64,000 bases of DNA, taken from the NCBI GenBank assembly GCA_003241695.1, contig QFPN01000011.1, forward strand, positions 1 to 64,000, given 5' to 3'. The notes under the pieces were generated by a model. The model searched no databases, had not been told where the DNA came from, and saw only the letters and a program-made list of their open reading frames with translations. How positions within the stretch are numbered: the stretch's first letter is position 1; every line of letters starts with the position of its first letter. The translations under genes and the position numbers were made by a program. Origin of the DNA: Ancylobacter novellus. GTDB taxonomy: Bacteria > Pseudomonadota > Alphaproteobacteria > Rhizobiales > Methylopilaceae. Below, in pieces: positions 1 through 8,577 of this stretch.

Positions 1-477
1 TTCGAGCGCGAATTTGCTTCCGCAATAGAAGGTGATCCCGGGCATGGTGATGAAGCCGCCCATGGACGTGACGTTGACGATATGGCCCCGCCGCCGCTCG
101 CGCATGCCTGGCAGCACCGCCTTGATCATCGCGACGGGTCCGAAGACGTTGGCGGCGAACTGGCGCTGAAGATCGTCCATCGACGATTCCTCCAGCACGC
201 CCTCATGGCCATAACCCGCATTATTCACCAGCACGTCGATCGGGCCGCCCTGCCGTTCGGCTTCGGCGATAGTCGCCGGGATCGCCTCGAAATCGGTCAC
301 GTCCAGCGTGACCGGGTGAGCGCGATCGGGAGCGAGCGCGGCGAAGGTCTCGGCGTCGCCCTCCCGCCGCACGGTGCCTATCACATGGTGGCCCGCTTCA
401 AGCGCGCCTGAGGCAAATGCTCGTCCCAGGCCGGAACTGACGCCGGTGACGAGGAATGTTTTGGGGGTGAAAGCCAT
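1..477 (-). CDS. SDR family oxidoreductase (C-terminus cut by window edge)
   Basis: Short-chain dehydrogenase/reductase, an NAD(P)-dependent cytosolic oxidoreductase of unknown substrate. The first 159 codons are visible; the gene runs off the left edge of the window. The N-terminus has the Rossmann glycine motif TGVSSGLG within the first 20 residues, then VNNAGYG near residue 80. The segment NVTSMGG follows, and the catalytic Y-x-x-x-K appears as FYCGSKFALE at the very edge. The ATG at 477 fits the usual SDR start just before the first beta strand. It is divergent from a TetR gene 50 bases away, with a palindrome between them, so TetR control is likely (inference). It resembles the SDRs at 3127 and 4906 but is not identical to them. 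Confidence 0.9.
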   Translation of the reverse strand, partial: MAFTPKTFLVTGVSSGLGRAFASGALEAGHHVIGTVRREGDAETFAALAPDRAHPVTLDVTDFEAIPATIAEAERQGGPIDVLVNNAGYGHEGVLEESSMDDLQRQFAANVFGPVAMIKAVLPGMRERRRGHIVNVTSMGGFITMPGITFYCGSKFALE

Positions 478-503
478 GGTACAACTCCGGGTCGTAATAA
501 AAA

Positions 504-519
504 ATATATCATGATATAT
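504..519. promoter_or_regulatory. Perfect 16-bp palindrome, likely TetR operator
   Basis: ATATATCATGATATAT is its own reverse complement. It lies in the 50-base gap between the divergent SDR (start 477) and TetR (start 528) genes, only 8 bases before the TetR ATG. TetR-family repressors often bind such palindromes in a shared divergent promoter and repress both genes. Assignment to this TetR is an inference from position and symmetry. Confidence 0.6.
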
Positions 520-527
520 ATAGACAC

Positions 528-1163
528 ATGACACGAAACAAGACCCAGGCAAATCCGACCGCCGCGAGGGGGGAGCCGCTCCGCCAGCGCGTGATGGACG
601 CGGCGGAACGGCTGCTCCGCCGGGGCCGCCGGGGCAAGGCCGATTTCTCAATGCGCGATCTTGCCAGCGAAGCCGGGGTCAGTTTCGCAACGCCGTTCAA
701 TCAGTTCGGGAGCAAGGCTGCGATCATGCATGCCCTTTCGGGGCGGCGGATCGATACGATGGCCAAGCGATTTGCCGAGATGTCTCCGCCTGCCGATGCA
801 GCCGCCAGGGTGCTGTTGGCGATCGACACGGCGGTCGAGGTGATGCTGGAGGAGCCGGAGATAAACCGAGCCGTGATGGGGTGGATCGGCACGGCCGGTC
901 CGTCCCCCGGAAAGGTCATGACGCACTCCACGACCTTATGGTCGCTGGCCCTGGGAGCCGGCGATGGCTTGATCGCGGCGAGCAGGCAGAAGGCGCTGCG
1001 CTGTTTGCCGGAACAGCTCGCCTTTGCCTTTCGTGGGGTTCTGTCGTTCTGGACCGCCGGCGAACTGCCGGATGAGGCGCTTGCCTCTAATGCGCGAGAG
1101 ATTGCGAAGACGTTGCTGTTCGGATTTGCTGAACGGCCGCTATTCCGCGATTCCGCCTCCTAA
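528..1163 (+). CDS. TetR/AcrR family transcriptional regulator
   Basis: DNA-binding repressor of 211 residues, typical TetR length. The N-terminal helix-turn-helix lies at about residues 18-65: an AAERLL helix, then SMRDLASEAGVS, then ATPFNQFGSKAAIMHAL, matching the TetR pattern in which a Y/F-x-x-F-G-S-K-x-x-L helix follows the recognition helix. The rest is an alpha-helical ligand domain with no recognisable ligand signature. The gene is divergent from an SDR oxidoreductase, and a 16-bp palindrome sits between them, so local autoregulation and control of the SDR are likely. The start codon is 8 bases past the palindrome, so a bound repressor would also cover the ribosome-binding region. Confidence 0.88.
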   Translation: MTRNKTQANPTAARGEPLRQRVMDAAERLLRRGRRGKADFSMRDLASEAGVSFATPFNQFGSKAAIMHALSGRRIDTMAKRFAEMSPPADAAARVLLAIDTAVEVMLEEPEINRAVMGWIGTAGPSPGKVMTHSTTLWSLALGAGDGLIAASRQKALRCLPEQLAFAFRGVLSFWTAGELPDEALASNAREIAKTLLFGFAERPLFRDSAS

Positions 1164-1351
1164 GCTGCGTTCGGGAATCCACCCCGTTGCTGCCAGTCAG
1201 GTGTCACGCCGTTTGAGCCATTTGTTCGTAGCTTTATTCAGGAGGGATATGGAGGGCTATAGCGTAGACGTAGTTCTCCGTTTCGTCGTTCTCGGCCCGG
1301 CACGGTCAACGTGGCTGATGTTTCGGATGATCGGCCGTCGCGGCGCGCGCC

Positions 1352-2026
1352 CTATGGCGCGGTTTGCCCGGGACGTGCGATGCGGCGCAAGTCGGCGTTG
1401 TGGTGGACATGAATTCCGGTCTCGTCGCGGGCGACGAGACGCACGATCGTGTCCGCGACCGTCTCCGCGGGGATAGCGCCGTATCGCGAGAGCGGGCCGA
1501 GCAGCACGGGCGTCAGCGCGACGGACAGGCGCTGGCCGATCGCCTCAAAGACCCGCCGCTCGCTGCGGCTGCCGACAAGAAATCCCGGCCTGACGATATC
1601 GACGCGATCGAAGCCGACGTCGGCGACGGCGCGCTCGATCGCGCCCTTGGTCTGCAGATAGAAGCCTGGACCGCCGGCCCCGGCGGCCGTCACGAGAATG
1701 AGATGGCGCGCGCCAAGGACCTTCGCGCCCTTGGCGACGGCCAGAACGTAGTCGTGATCGACCCTGAACATGGCCGGCTGCGACCCGGCGGCGCGGATCG
1801 TGGTGCCAAGACACGAAATGGCGACGTCGACGCCGTCTGGCGCGATCGGCTTCAGCGTCGCCTCGGGCGCCTCGCACAACCGCTCGAAATCGATCGGGCG
1901 GCCGGCTGAGGACGATCCACGCCGGACGAGGCCGATGAGGTCGATGTCGGAACGCGCGGCGAGCCTCGCCCCGACGAGGCCGCCGACAAGGCCGGTGCCC
2001 CCGGCGAGCAGGACGCGTTCTGTCAT
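1352..2026 (-). CDS. NAD(P)-binding atypical SDR (NmrA/HTATIP2-like)
   Basis: Protein of 224 residues with an N-terminal Rossmann motif LLAGGTGLVGG at residues 5-15, as in NAD(P)-binding atypical SDRs of the NmrA/HTATIP2 type. Further features are a central AISCLGTT segment, RHLILVTAAGAGG, a lysine in YLQTKGAIERAV, and IVRPGFLVGSR, which together are typical of nucleoside-sugar-epimerase-like folds used as oxidoreductases or redox sensors. Substrate unknown. It is the third gene of a minus-strand set (SDR, AraC regulator, this gene) and starts 59 bases after the AraC gene, so co-transcription is likely. The ATG at 2026 is chosen because it begins the first beta strand. Confidence 0.85.
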   Translation of the reverse strand: MTERVLLAGGTGLVGGLVGARLAARSDIDLIGLVRRGSSSAGRPIDFERLCEAPEATLKPIAPDGVDVAISCLGTTIRAAGSQPAMFRVDHDYVLAVAKGAKVLGARHLILVTAAGAGGPGFYLQTKGAIERAVADVGFDRVDIVRPGFLVGSRSERRVFEAIGQRLSVALTPVLLGPLSRYGAIPAETVADTIVRLVARDETGIHVHHNADLRRIARPGQTAP

Positions 2027-2085
2027 TTGGGGAGCACCTCGCCTCGGCGACTGGGAAACGTCGGTCTCCGCCCGACTATCATGGA

Positions 2086-3114
2086 TCAGTGAAGGCCTAC
2101 TCCAACCGCGCGTCGCGGCAGATGCATCTCCCGCCAGCGGTTCGGCGGCATGCCCTCCCATTCTCGGAAAGCGCGGTAGAAGGAGGTCGTATCCTGATAT
2201 CCGAGCAGGCAGGCGACCTCGGCGATGTCGGTCGCCGGATCGGTGAGCAGGCGGCGACCGAGGTCGCGGCGCGCCTCCGCGAGAAGATCGCGGAAGGTCG
2301 AGCCTTCCTCGGTGATGCGGCGCTGCAAGGTGCGGTCGCTCATTCCAAGCTGTCTTGCGACGTCGTTCAGGCCGGGCTGACCGCTCGCCAGGCTGCGTTT
2401 GAGCACGACCTTCACCTGCTCGGCGATGGAGCTTTGCGCTTCGAGTTCGCCGAGCGCGGCGGTGAGTGCGGGAGTGAGCATCTCCAGCATCTCCGGATTG
2501 TGGCCGGGGAACGGGCGATCGAGATCTTCCGCGTCGAGCACCAGAACGTCGCGCGACGCGCCGGCGCGGATCGGGCAGCCGAAATACTCCGCATGGGTCG
2601 CGCTCACCGGTCCCGTCCGCGTGAACTCGACCCGGCGCGGCGCGATTGTCTTGCCCGTGGCGCGCCGTCCGAGCTCCACCAGCGTCGCGAAGGTGACGTC
2701 GACGGAAATCGCCGGCTCCGGTTCGACCGCGAACGGCCAGTTGGCCGAGATCGAGCACTCTCCGCCAGCTTCCACGACCTGCAGTTGCTCAGGCGTGCAG
2801 AGCTGTTTGAAACGCGCGAGCCGCGTAAGTCCGTCGCGATAGTCGCGGGCGTAGAAAGCCGCGAGGCTCGACGGCGGATGCACCGCCGTGTCGGCTTCGC
2901 GGACCATGCGGACGCCCAACGCCGGATCGCCGGAAAGATCCGCCAGCGCCCGAAGCAGCACGAAATACTGCGCCGTCGTGAGGTAGGACTGCCCGCCGAG
3001 ATGGAGCGTCGCCGGCAGGCGCGCCTGCCGCAGCAGCGCGGCGGGCGGGACGCCGATCTGCTCGACTGCGCGCCAGAAGGCCTGCGGCAGCTTGCATTTG
3101 TCGACCTGAGCCAT
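2086..3114 (-). CDS. AraC family transcriptional regulator
   Basis: Regulator of 342 residues. The N-terminal two thirds look like the arabinose-binding-type domain found in OruR/ArgR-like AraC proteins (a region with SYLTTAQYFVLLRALADLSG and GLTRLARFKQL). The C-terminal about 100 residues form the double helix-turn-helix: LNDVARQLGMSDRTLQRRI for the first helix pair and IAEVACLLGYQDTTSFYRAF for the second, followed by the conserved W-E-G-x-x-P-x-x-W-R. It lies 12 bases after the SDR at 3127-3963 and before an NAD(P)-binding protein, so it probably controls its own operon (inference). Confidence 0.92.
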   Translation of the reverse strand: MAQVDKCKLPQAFWRAVEQIGVPPAALLRQARLPATLHLGGQSYLTTAQYFVLLRALADLSGDPALGVRMVREADTAVHPPSSLAAFYARDYRDGLTRLARFKQLCTPEQLQVVEAGGECSISANWPFAVEPEPAISVDVTFATLVELGRRATGKTIAPRRVEFTRTGPVSATHAEYFGCPIRAGASRDVLVLDAEDLDRPFPGHNPEMLEMLTPALTAALGELEAQSSIAEQVKVVLKRSLASGQPGLNDVARQLGMSDRTLQRRITEEGSTFRDLLAEARRDLGRRLLTDPATDIAEVACLLGYQDTTSFYRAFREWEGMPPNRWREMHLPRRAVGVGLH

Positions 3115-3126
3115 GGCTGAGCCTTG

Positions 3127-3963
3127 TCACGCGACCTTCGAGATGCCGGTCGCCTGCCGCATCATCCCGTCGAAAGCGCGATCGGACAGGACGCCCCGCA
3201 TGAAGATCATCGGCTTGGCTCCGAACCCGACCGCATAACGCGTCTTGGGCTTCCGCGCGGTCACCGCCTCGGCGATCGTGTCGGCGATGAGCTGCGGCGG
3301 GGACTGACGTTTGCGGCTCGCCTCGCCGACCATGGATTCCGTCATGGCGTTCGCCTGCGGGGCGTAAGGGCCGTGGCCCGAAGTCTTGCGAAGTTTGTCG
3401 GCGGCGATGCCGGCCCATTCGGTCTTGATGCCGCCCGGCTCGATCACCACCACGTCGATCCCGAAGGGCTGCACCTCCATGCGCAGGCAGTCGCTGATCG
3501 CCTCCAACGCGAACTTGGTGCCGTGGTACCAGGCGCCGAGCGGGGTGTGGATCTTGCCGCCCATCGACGTGATGTTGACGATCGTGCCCGAGCGCTCGGC
3601 GCGCATATGCGGCAGAGCGAGCTGGATCAGGCGGACGGCGCCGAAGACGTTGACCTCGAATTGCGCGCGGGCTTCCCCCATCGGCACGTCCTCGACCGCG
3701 CCATATGAACCGTAGCCGGCGTTGTTGACCAGAACGTCGATGCGGCCCGACTGCGCGATGATCGCCTCGATGCCCGCCCGCATCGAGGCGTCGTCGGTGA
3801 CGTCCATCGCGAGCACGTGAACGCCGGACTTGATCAGATGCTGCATGCGGTCGACGCGACGGGCGGCGCCGTAGACCGTGTAGCCAAGGCTTTTGAGCTT
3901 GAGGACGGCGGCCTCCCCGATGCCAGAGGAGGCGCCCGTGACGAGTGCGACTTTGTCGGCCAT
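3127..3963 (-). CDS. SDR family oxidoreductase
   Basis: Classical short-chain dehydrogenase of 278 residues. Seen directly: TGASSGIGEAAV at residues 9-20 (dinucleotide binding), VNNAGYGSYG near residue 85, NITSMGG with the catalytic serine, and WYHGTKFALE with the catalytic tyrosine and lysine. The C-terminus is extended compared with minimal 250-residue SDRs, as in oxidoreductases of the YusZ-like group that act on unknown carbonyl substrates. It is the first gene of a minus-strand operon with an AraC regulator (12 bases downstream) and an NAD(P)-binding protein. Substrate cannot be read from sequence. Confidence 0.92.
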   Translation of the reverse strand: MADKVALVTGASSGIGEAAVLKLKSLGYTVYGAARRVDRMQHLIKSGVHVLAMDVTDDASMRAGIEAIIAQSGRIDVLVNNAGYGSYGAVEDVPMGEARAQFEVNVFGAVRLIQLALPHMRAERSGTIVNITSMGGKIHTPLGAWYHGTKFALEAISDCLRMEVQPFGIDVVVIEPGGIKTEWAGIAADKLRKTSGHGPYAPQANAMTESMVGEASRKRQSPPQLIADTIAEAVTARKPKTRYAVGFGAKPMIFMRGVLSDRAFDGMMRQATGISKVA

Positions 3964-4141
3964 GCGACTGGTCCTTCGATTCTGGTGAGCGTCGTCTGCG
4001 ATTTCGTGGGATGGCCGCGTCTTGTGGAACGCAGACTAGCCGCGGAAATGCGTTGCGGGATTGGCGATGCGCGCCAGATATTTTGCGCGTCACGCCAACT
4101 TGCTGACGCAAGACGTCCATGACGCGACCTCATGGACGGGA

Positions 4142-4174
4142 GCCGTCGCCCCAAAACCGTGGCGACGGCGTTTT
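4142..4174 (+). terminator. Hairpin with short T tail (possible terminator)
   Basis: A perfect 9-bp stem (4142-4150 with 4161-4169, GCCGTCGCC/GGCGACGGC) with a 10-base loop is followed by GTTTT on the plus strand. It lies 70 bases past the stop of the minus-strand methyltransferase gene. The T tail faces the plus strand, where no gene is seen upstream, so a role as the methyltransferase terminator would have to rely on the stem alone. Confidence 0.4.
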
Positions 4175-4244
4175 CGCGAGCGATGGTCCGCCGAAGCCGC
4201 GCGTGTTCGAACGAAGGCGCTCGTCAGGCGGAGTTCCCGGCTGT

Positions 4245-4856
4245 TCAGGAGGCGGTCGCCGGCGTCGTCCCGAAAATCGGCAACCGTCCCCGGCGTGTTA
4301 TCCGATAGACCGTCGCCGGCGGCGCGTTCAGCAGCGTTTTTCCCGCCACCTTCGCCTTGAGGCCGAGGCGGTCGAGTATCTTTCGCGGCACCGGACAGCG
4401 AGGGCCGTAGGTGAATTGATAGAATGCGCCTCCATGCCTCAGATGTTCGAAGGCGCCCGACAAGATGGCGATCACCTTTCGAGGCGGCATGTTCAGAAGC
4501 GGCAATCCGCTCACAACGGCGCCCACCGCTTTCGGCTTTTCGAACTCTATGCTCCGAAGCCGCGTCGCATCCATCCAAAGCACGCGCGCGTCCGGAAACC
4601 GAGAATTCAGGAGCCGCGCGAAATCTGAACCGTATTCGACCAGGGTGAGGTCTTCCGGCGCGACCCCGCGCGCCAGAAGATTCTTCGTGAACACGCCGGT
4701 TCCCGGACCAAGCTCGATCACCGGCCCGGTGTCCGGACCAATGTCCCGCGTCATCAACTCGGCCAACGCGCGCCCCGAAGGGGCGATTGCGGCGACCTCG
4801 AGAGGGTTCGCCGCCCACGACTTCAGGAACGTTACGACATCGCTTTGCAAATTCAT
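4245..4856 (-). CDS. PmtA-like phospholipid N-methyltransferase
   Basis: Class I SAM-dependent methyltransferase of 203 residues. The pattern is that of bacterial phosphatidylethanolamine N-methyltransferases of the PmtA type: an N-terminal AAIAPSGRALAELM segment, the SAM motif VIELGPGTGVFTKNLL at about residues 46-61, LVEYGSDFARLL (motif II acidic residue), VSGLPLLNMPP, and FYQFTYGPRCPVP near the C-terminus. PmtA makes phosphatidylcholine from phosphatidylethanolamine at the inner membrane. An upstream in-frame ATG at 4997 exists, but it would overlap the neighbouring SDR gene, so the ATG at 4856 is preferred. It follows that SDR by 49 bases on the same strand. The family is clear; phosphatidylcholine synthesis as such is inferred. 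Confidence 0.82.
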   Translation of the reverse strand: MNLQSDVVTFLKSWAANPLEVAAIAPSGRALAELMTRDIGPDTGPVIELGPGTGVFTKNLLARGVAPEDLTLVEYGSDFARLLNSRFPDARVLWMDATRLRSIEFEKPKAVGAVVSGLPLLNMPPRKVIAILSGAFEHLRHGGAFYQFTYGPRCPVPRKILDRLGLKAKVAGKTLLNAPPATVYRITRRGRLPIFGTTPATAS

Positions 4857-4905
4857 CACCTCGGAATGGAGGGTGAGGGAGGCGGGAAAGCGTGTTTTTC
4901 CAGCC

Positions 4906-5757
4906 TCACAGCGAAGCGATCCGCCGCTCGGTTTCACCGCCTTGAGCGGCGTTGGACAGGTCTTCCCACGCCTCCCACTCCGCCAGGCGGGCGGCATAGG
5001 CCGCCTTGGCGACGGGAAGTCCTTCCGTGCCGAGGAAGAAGCGCAGCGGCGGCTCGGCCGCGTCGACGATGGAGAGAACCGCCGTGACCGTGGCCTTGGG
5101 ATCGCCGAAAGCCATCCTGGCTCCGGCGGCGAAGGCTTGCTGGCGAAGCTCGGCGTAGACGTCCAGACCGTCCGAAATCTTCAGGGAGGTCGCGCTTGCA
5201 AAGTCGGTGGCGTAGGCGCCGGGTTCGATCAGCGTCACCTTGACGCCGAAACCCTCGATTTCCTTCGCAAGCGCCTCATGCAGCGCTTCGACCGCCCATT
5301 TCGACATGTGGTAGGCGCCGGCGATGGGATGGGCGACGACGCCGGCAACGCTCGAGACGCTGACGATATGGCCGCTTCCCTGCTCCCGCAGATAGGGCAG
5401 CGCCGCCTGGATGACGCGCAGCATTCCGAAGACGTTGGTGTCGAATTCGGCCTGCAGATCCTTTTCGTTCAGCTCTTCGATCGCGCCGACGAGCGCGTAA
5501 CCCGCATTGTTGAGCACGATGTCGAGCCGCCCGAAATGCTGGTGCGCGGCGGCGACCGCTCGTCGAACCCCTGCGACGTCCGTGACGTCGAGTTCGAGCG
5601 GAAGCACGGCGTCTCCGTAGAGGTCGGTCAGATCGGACAGGCTAGACAGATTGCGCGCCGTGGCGATCACGTTGTCGCCGCGCTCGAGGGCGGCTTCGGC
5701 CCAGATGCGGCCGAAGCCGCGCGACGCGCCAGTTATGAACCAGATTTTGTGCGCCAT
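4906..5757 (-). CDS. SDR family oxidoreductase
   Basis: Classical SDR of 283 residues. Seen: TGASRGFGRIWAEAAL at residues 8-23, LNNAGYALVG near residue 82, SVSSVAG with the catalytic serine, and AYHMSKWAVEALHEAL with tyrosine and lysine. This subgroup, with an N-terminal KIWFITGASRG and IEPGAYATDF after the active site, is widespread in soil bacteria as uncharacterised oxidoreductases. An upstream in-frame ATG at 5853 adds 32 low-complexity residues and is not used. The gene precedes the PmtA-like methyltransferase on the same strand; no functional link is evident. Confidence 0.92.
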   Translation of the reverse strand: MAHKIWFITGASRGFGRIWAEAALERGDNVIATARNLSSLSDLTDLYGDAVLPLELDVTDVAGVRRAVAAAHQHFGRLDIVLNNAGYALVGAIEELNEKDLQAEFDTNVFGMLRVIQAALPYLREQGSGHIVSVSSVAGVVAHPIAGAYHMSKWAVEALHEALAKEIEGFGVKVTLIEPGAYATDFASATSLKISDGLDVYAELRQQAFAAGARMAFGDPKATVTAVLSIVDAAEPPLRFFLGTEGLPVAKAAYAARLAEWEAWEDLSNAAQGGETERRIASL

Positions 5758-5986
5758 GATATGGCTCCCAGCTGTTGTGCGGAGCCGAGAATGGCGATCG
5801 AAGACGGCCGTTGGATTGGCGCGAGGCGCCATGTCTCTGGCGGAGCGCGCCAATCTGATCGGGGCTTGGAAGCCGGCTCATGCGTCCATCGGCGGCGATC
5901 GCGCGAGATCGCCCTTCCACGACAGTTCCTGCGTCGCGCTTGAGCCGCCGCGCTACGCGGCCTCGTGGATCGGCCCGCCCCCGACT

Positions 5987-6934
5987 TCAGGCGAGCGCCG
6001 CCCTCGCGGTTTGGTACTCCGCCCTCATCCGCTCCACGATCTCGGCGACCGAAGGCGCGTCCCCGATCGCGCCGAGCCCCTGCCCTGCTCCCCAGACGTC
6101 GCGCCATGCCTTCGCAGCAGCGCCGAAGTCCATCCGGGACTTGTCGGCCTCCGGCAGCGCGTCGGGATCGAGCCCGGCGGCGGCTATGGACGGCTTTAGA
6201 TAATTGCCGCGGACGCCGGTGAAGAGCGAGGAATACACGACGTCGTCGGCGGCGCAGTCGATCAGCATCTGCTTGTAGCGCGGGTCGGCGTTCGCTTCCT
6301 TCGTCGCGATGAAGCGGGTGCCGACATAAGCGAGGTCCGCGCCGGCGACTTGCGCCGCGAGCGCCGCCCTGCCCGTCGCGATCGCGCCCGACAGGGCGAT
6401 CGGGCCGTCGAAGATCGTCCGCACCTCCTGCGTCAGCGCGAAGGGGCTGAGCGCGCCGGCGTGACCGCCCGCGCCCGCGCAGACAAGGATGAGGCCGTCC
6501 ACCCCCGCTTCGAGCGCCTTCTCCGCATGACGGACCGAGATCACGTCATGCAGCACGATCCCCCCCCAATCGTGGACCGCCTTCACGACCTCGTTCGGCG
6601 GGCGCAGCGAGGTGATGACGATCGGAACCCGATGGCGCGCGCATGTCGCCATGTCCTCGCCGAGCCTGTCGTTCGACGCGTGGACGATCTGGTTGACGGC
6701 GAAGGGCGCGGCGGGTCTGTCGGGGTTCGCCGCGGAGAAGTCCTCGAGCTCGCGCCCGATCCGCGTGAGCCAGACGTCGAGCTGTTCCGCCGGGCGCGCG
6801 TTCAGGGCCGGAAAAGAGCCGACGACGCCCGCCTTGCACTGCGCGAGCACGAGCTCGGGCCCAGACACGATGAACATCGGCGCGCCGATCACGGGGATCG
6901 ACAGGCGGCCTTCCAGAAGCGGAGGGAGAGGCAT
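5987..6934 (-). CDS. Nitronate monooxygenase family protein
   Basis: FMN-dependent TIM-barrel enzyme of 315 residues of the nitronate monooxygenase / 2-nitropropane dioxygenase family, which oxidises nitronates such as propionate 3-nitronate. Seen: IPVIGAPMFIVSGPELV at the N-terminus (flavin site), LHDVISVRHAEKALEAGVDG, VCAGAGGHAG (phosphate loop with the family histidine), IALSGAIATGRAALAA and AYVGTRFIATKEA (second phosphate-binding part). Length is standard. It stands alone on the minus strand, 229 bases from the SDR at 5757 and 83 bases after lipA. Physiological substrate is unknown; detoxification is the usual proposal. Confidence 0.92.
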   Translation of the reverse strand: MPLPPLLEGRLSIPVIGAPMFIVSGPELVLAQCKAGVVGSFPALNARPAEQLDVWLTRIGRELEDFSAANPDRPAAPFAVNQIVHASNDRLGEDMATCARHRVPIVITSLRPPNEVVKAVHDWGGIVLHDVISVRHAEKALEAGVDGLILVCAGAGGHAGALSPFALTQEVRTIFDGPIALSGAIATGRAALAAQVAGADLAYVGTRFIATKEANADPRYKQMLIDCAADDVVYSSLFTGVRGNYLKPSIAAAGLDPDALPEADKSRMDFGAAAKAWRDVWGAGQGLGAIGDAPSVAEIVERMRAEYQTARAALA

Positions 6935-7017
6935 AGAGAACCGGCGCGTGGACCTACACGCGCAGAAGGCTAGCGGAGCTTCGCAGCGGCGTCACCCCGA
7001 AGCGCGGAGCGGAACGC

Positions 7018-7977
7018 TTAGCCCCCGCGCTTGGCGAGACGCGCCGCCCGCAGCTTCTCGAAATCCTCGCCGGCATGATGCGAGGAGCGCGTGAGCGGGC
7101 TCGCGGAGACCATCAGGAAGTTCTTGGCGTAGGCCATGGTCTCGTAGGAGCGGAATTCGTCCGGCGTCACGAAGCGCGCGACCGCGTGATGCTTGCGCGT
7201 CGGCTGGAGATACTGCCCGATCGTCAGGAAATCGACCTCGGCCGATCGCAGGTCGTCCATGAGCTGGAGCACCTCGTTCCGCTCCTCGCCGAGCCCGACC
7301 ATGATGCCGGACTTGGTGAACATGTCCGGGTCGAGCTCCTTCACCCGCTGCAGCAGGCGGAGCGAGTGGAAGTAGCGCGCGCCCGGCCGCACGGTGAGAT
7401 AGAGCGACGGCACGCATTCGAGATTGTGGTTGAAGACGTCCGGCCGCGCCTCGACCACGGTTTCGAGCGCGCCCTCCTTGCGCAGGAAATCGGGGGTCAG
7501 CACCTCGATTGTGGTGCCGGGGCTCGCGCGTCGGATCGCTCCGATGACGTCCGCGAAATGCTTTGCGCCGCCGTCCGCGAGATCGTCGCGGTCGACGGAC
7601 GTGATCACCACGTGATGCAGCGCGAGCTTGGCGACGGCGTCCGCGACCCGCTCGGGCTCTCCGGCGTCGACAGCCTCCGGCAGGCCGGTGCGCACGTTGC
7701 AGAAGGCGCACGCCCGCGTGCAGGTGTCGCCGAGGATCATGAAGGTTGCGTGCTTCTTCGACCAGCATTCCCCGATGTTCGGGCAGCCGGCCTCCTCGCA
7801 GACCGTGACGAGCTTGTTCGACCGCACGATCTCGTTGGTCTCGCGCCAGACCGGGGATCCCGGCGCCTTGACGCGGATCCAGTCCGGCTTGCGCAGCACT
7901 TCCGTGTCGGGGCGGCGCGCCTTCTCCGGGTGCCGGGCGCGGGAAACGCCGTTCGTGCGATCGAGAACCGTGACCAT
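7018..7977 (-). CDS. lipA: Lipoyl synthase LipA
   Basis: Radical SAM enzyme of 319 residues that inserts two sulfurs into protein-bound octanoyl groups, giving lipoyl cofactors for pyruvate and 2-oxoglutarate dehydrogenases and the glycine cleavage system. Both iron-sulfur clusters are visible: the auxiliary cluster cysteines C60, C65, C71 (CEEAGCPNIGEC) and the radical SAM triad C86, C90, C93 (CTRACAFC). The C-terminal RSSHHAGEDF supplies the conserved serine. An in-frame ATG at 8064 would add 29 unusual residues; the ATG at 7977 gives the family start MVTVLDR and normal length. Confidence 0.97.
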   Translation of the reverse strand: MVTVLDRTNGVSRARHPEKARRPDTEVLRKPDWIRVKAPGSPVWRETNEIVRSNKLVTVCEEAGCPNIGECWSKKHATFMILGDTCTRACAFCNVRTGLPEAVDAGEPERVADAVAKLALHHVVITSVDRDDLADGGAKHFADVIGAIRRASPGTTIEVLTPDFLRKEGALETVVEARPDVFNHNLECVPSLYLTVRPGARYFHSLRLLQRVKELDPDMFTKSGIMVGLGEERNEVLQLMDDLRSAEVDFLTIGQYLQPTRKHHAVARFVTPDEFRSYETMAYAKNFLMVSASPLTRSSHHAGEDFEKLRAARLAKRGG

Positions 7978-8144
7978 GGGCTTCCGGCGATCGGGTGACG
8001 CCGAGCAGGACCCGAATGGCCGCCCGGTCTTGTCCATGAAAAAGGAGAGCACGCGTGACCGCATGCTCTCCCTAAGACTTTAGACGAAGCGGACGCTTTC
8101 GTCATCGGCGCGCCCGCAGGGCGGACGCGTCCGAAACGCAGGGC

Positions 8145-8402
8145 TCAGGCTGAGCGTCCCCTGATCGCCCGCCAGGCGAAGATCAGCAGGCAGGCGCCCG
8201 CCACCGCGACGATGCATTGCCAGATCCAGCCGCCGGGTGGGATCACGCCGACCGCCTTGAGGATCGCGTTCATCACCACGGCGCCGATGATGCCGAGGAT
8301 GATGTTCATGAAAAGTCCCATTTCGGACTTCATGATCTGCTCGGCGATCCACCCGGCGATGCCGCCGAGGATAATCGCCATGAACCAACCGACGCCTTCC
8401 AT
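8145..8402 (-). CDS. GlsB/YeaQ/YmgE family stress-response membrane protein
   Basis: Small integral membrane protein of 85 residues, about three transmembrane segments. The family pattern is clear: an IILGGIAGWIAEQIMK first helix, then GLFMNIILGIIGAVV, then a glycine-rich hydrophobic tail ending IRGRSA. Members are often induced by stationary phase or envelope stress, but the biochemical role is unknown. It is encoded alone, 167 bases upstream of lipA on the same strand, with no sign of an operon. Length and topology are standard. Confidence 0.92.
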   Translation of the reverse strand: MEGVGWFMAIILGGIAGWIAEQIMKSEMGLFMNIILGIIGAVVMNAILKAVGVIPPGGWIWQCIVAVAGACLLIFAWRAIRGRSA

Positions 8403-8577
8403 TTCTCAACTCCCGTGAAAAGTCCCGTCGCAGGCAGAAGTTGGGCGGACGGCGGACGAATCCAGAGGGTGGGAATAAATTGCTCGCTGCGCTGGCGGCC
8501 GCGCCGCGCCGTCGTCCGAGACCCGCAGGCGGCGCAAGGCGACACGTCGCCTTCTCGCGGCAGGTGGAGAAACCGCC

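Noticed and set aside
1249..1476. Small plus-strand frame with an AGGAGG just upstream
   Set aside because: The ribosome site is only 2 bases from the ATG, the product is arginine-rich without family traits, and it overlaps the supported minus-strand gene at 1352.
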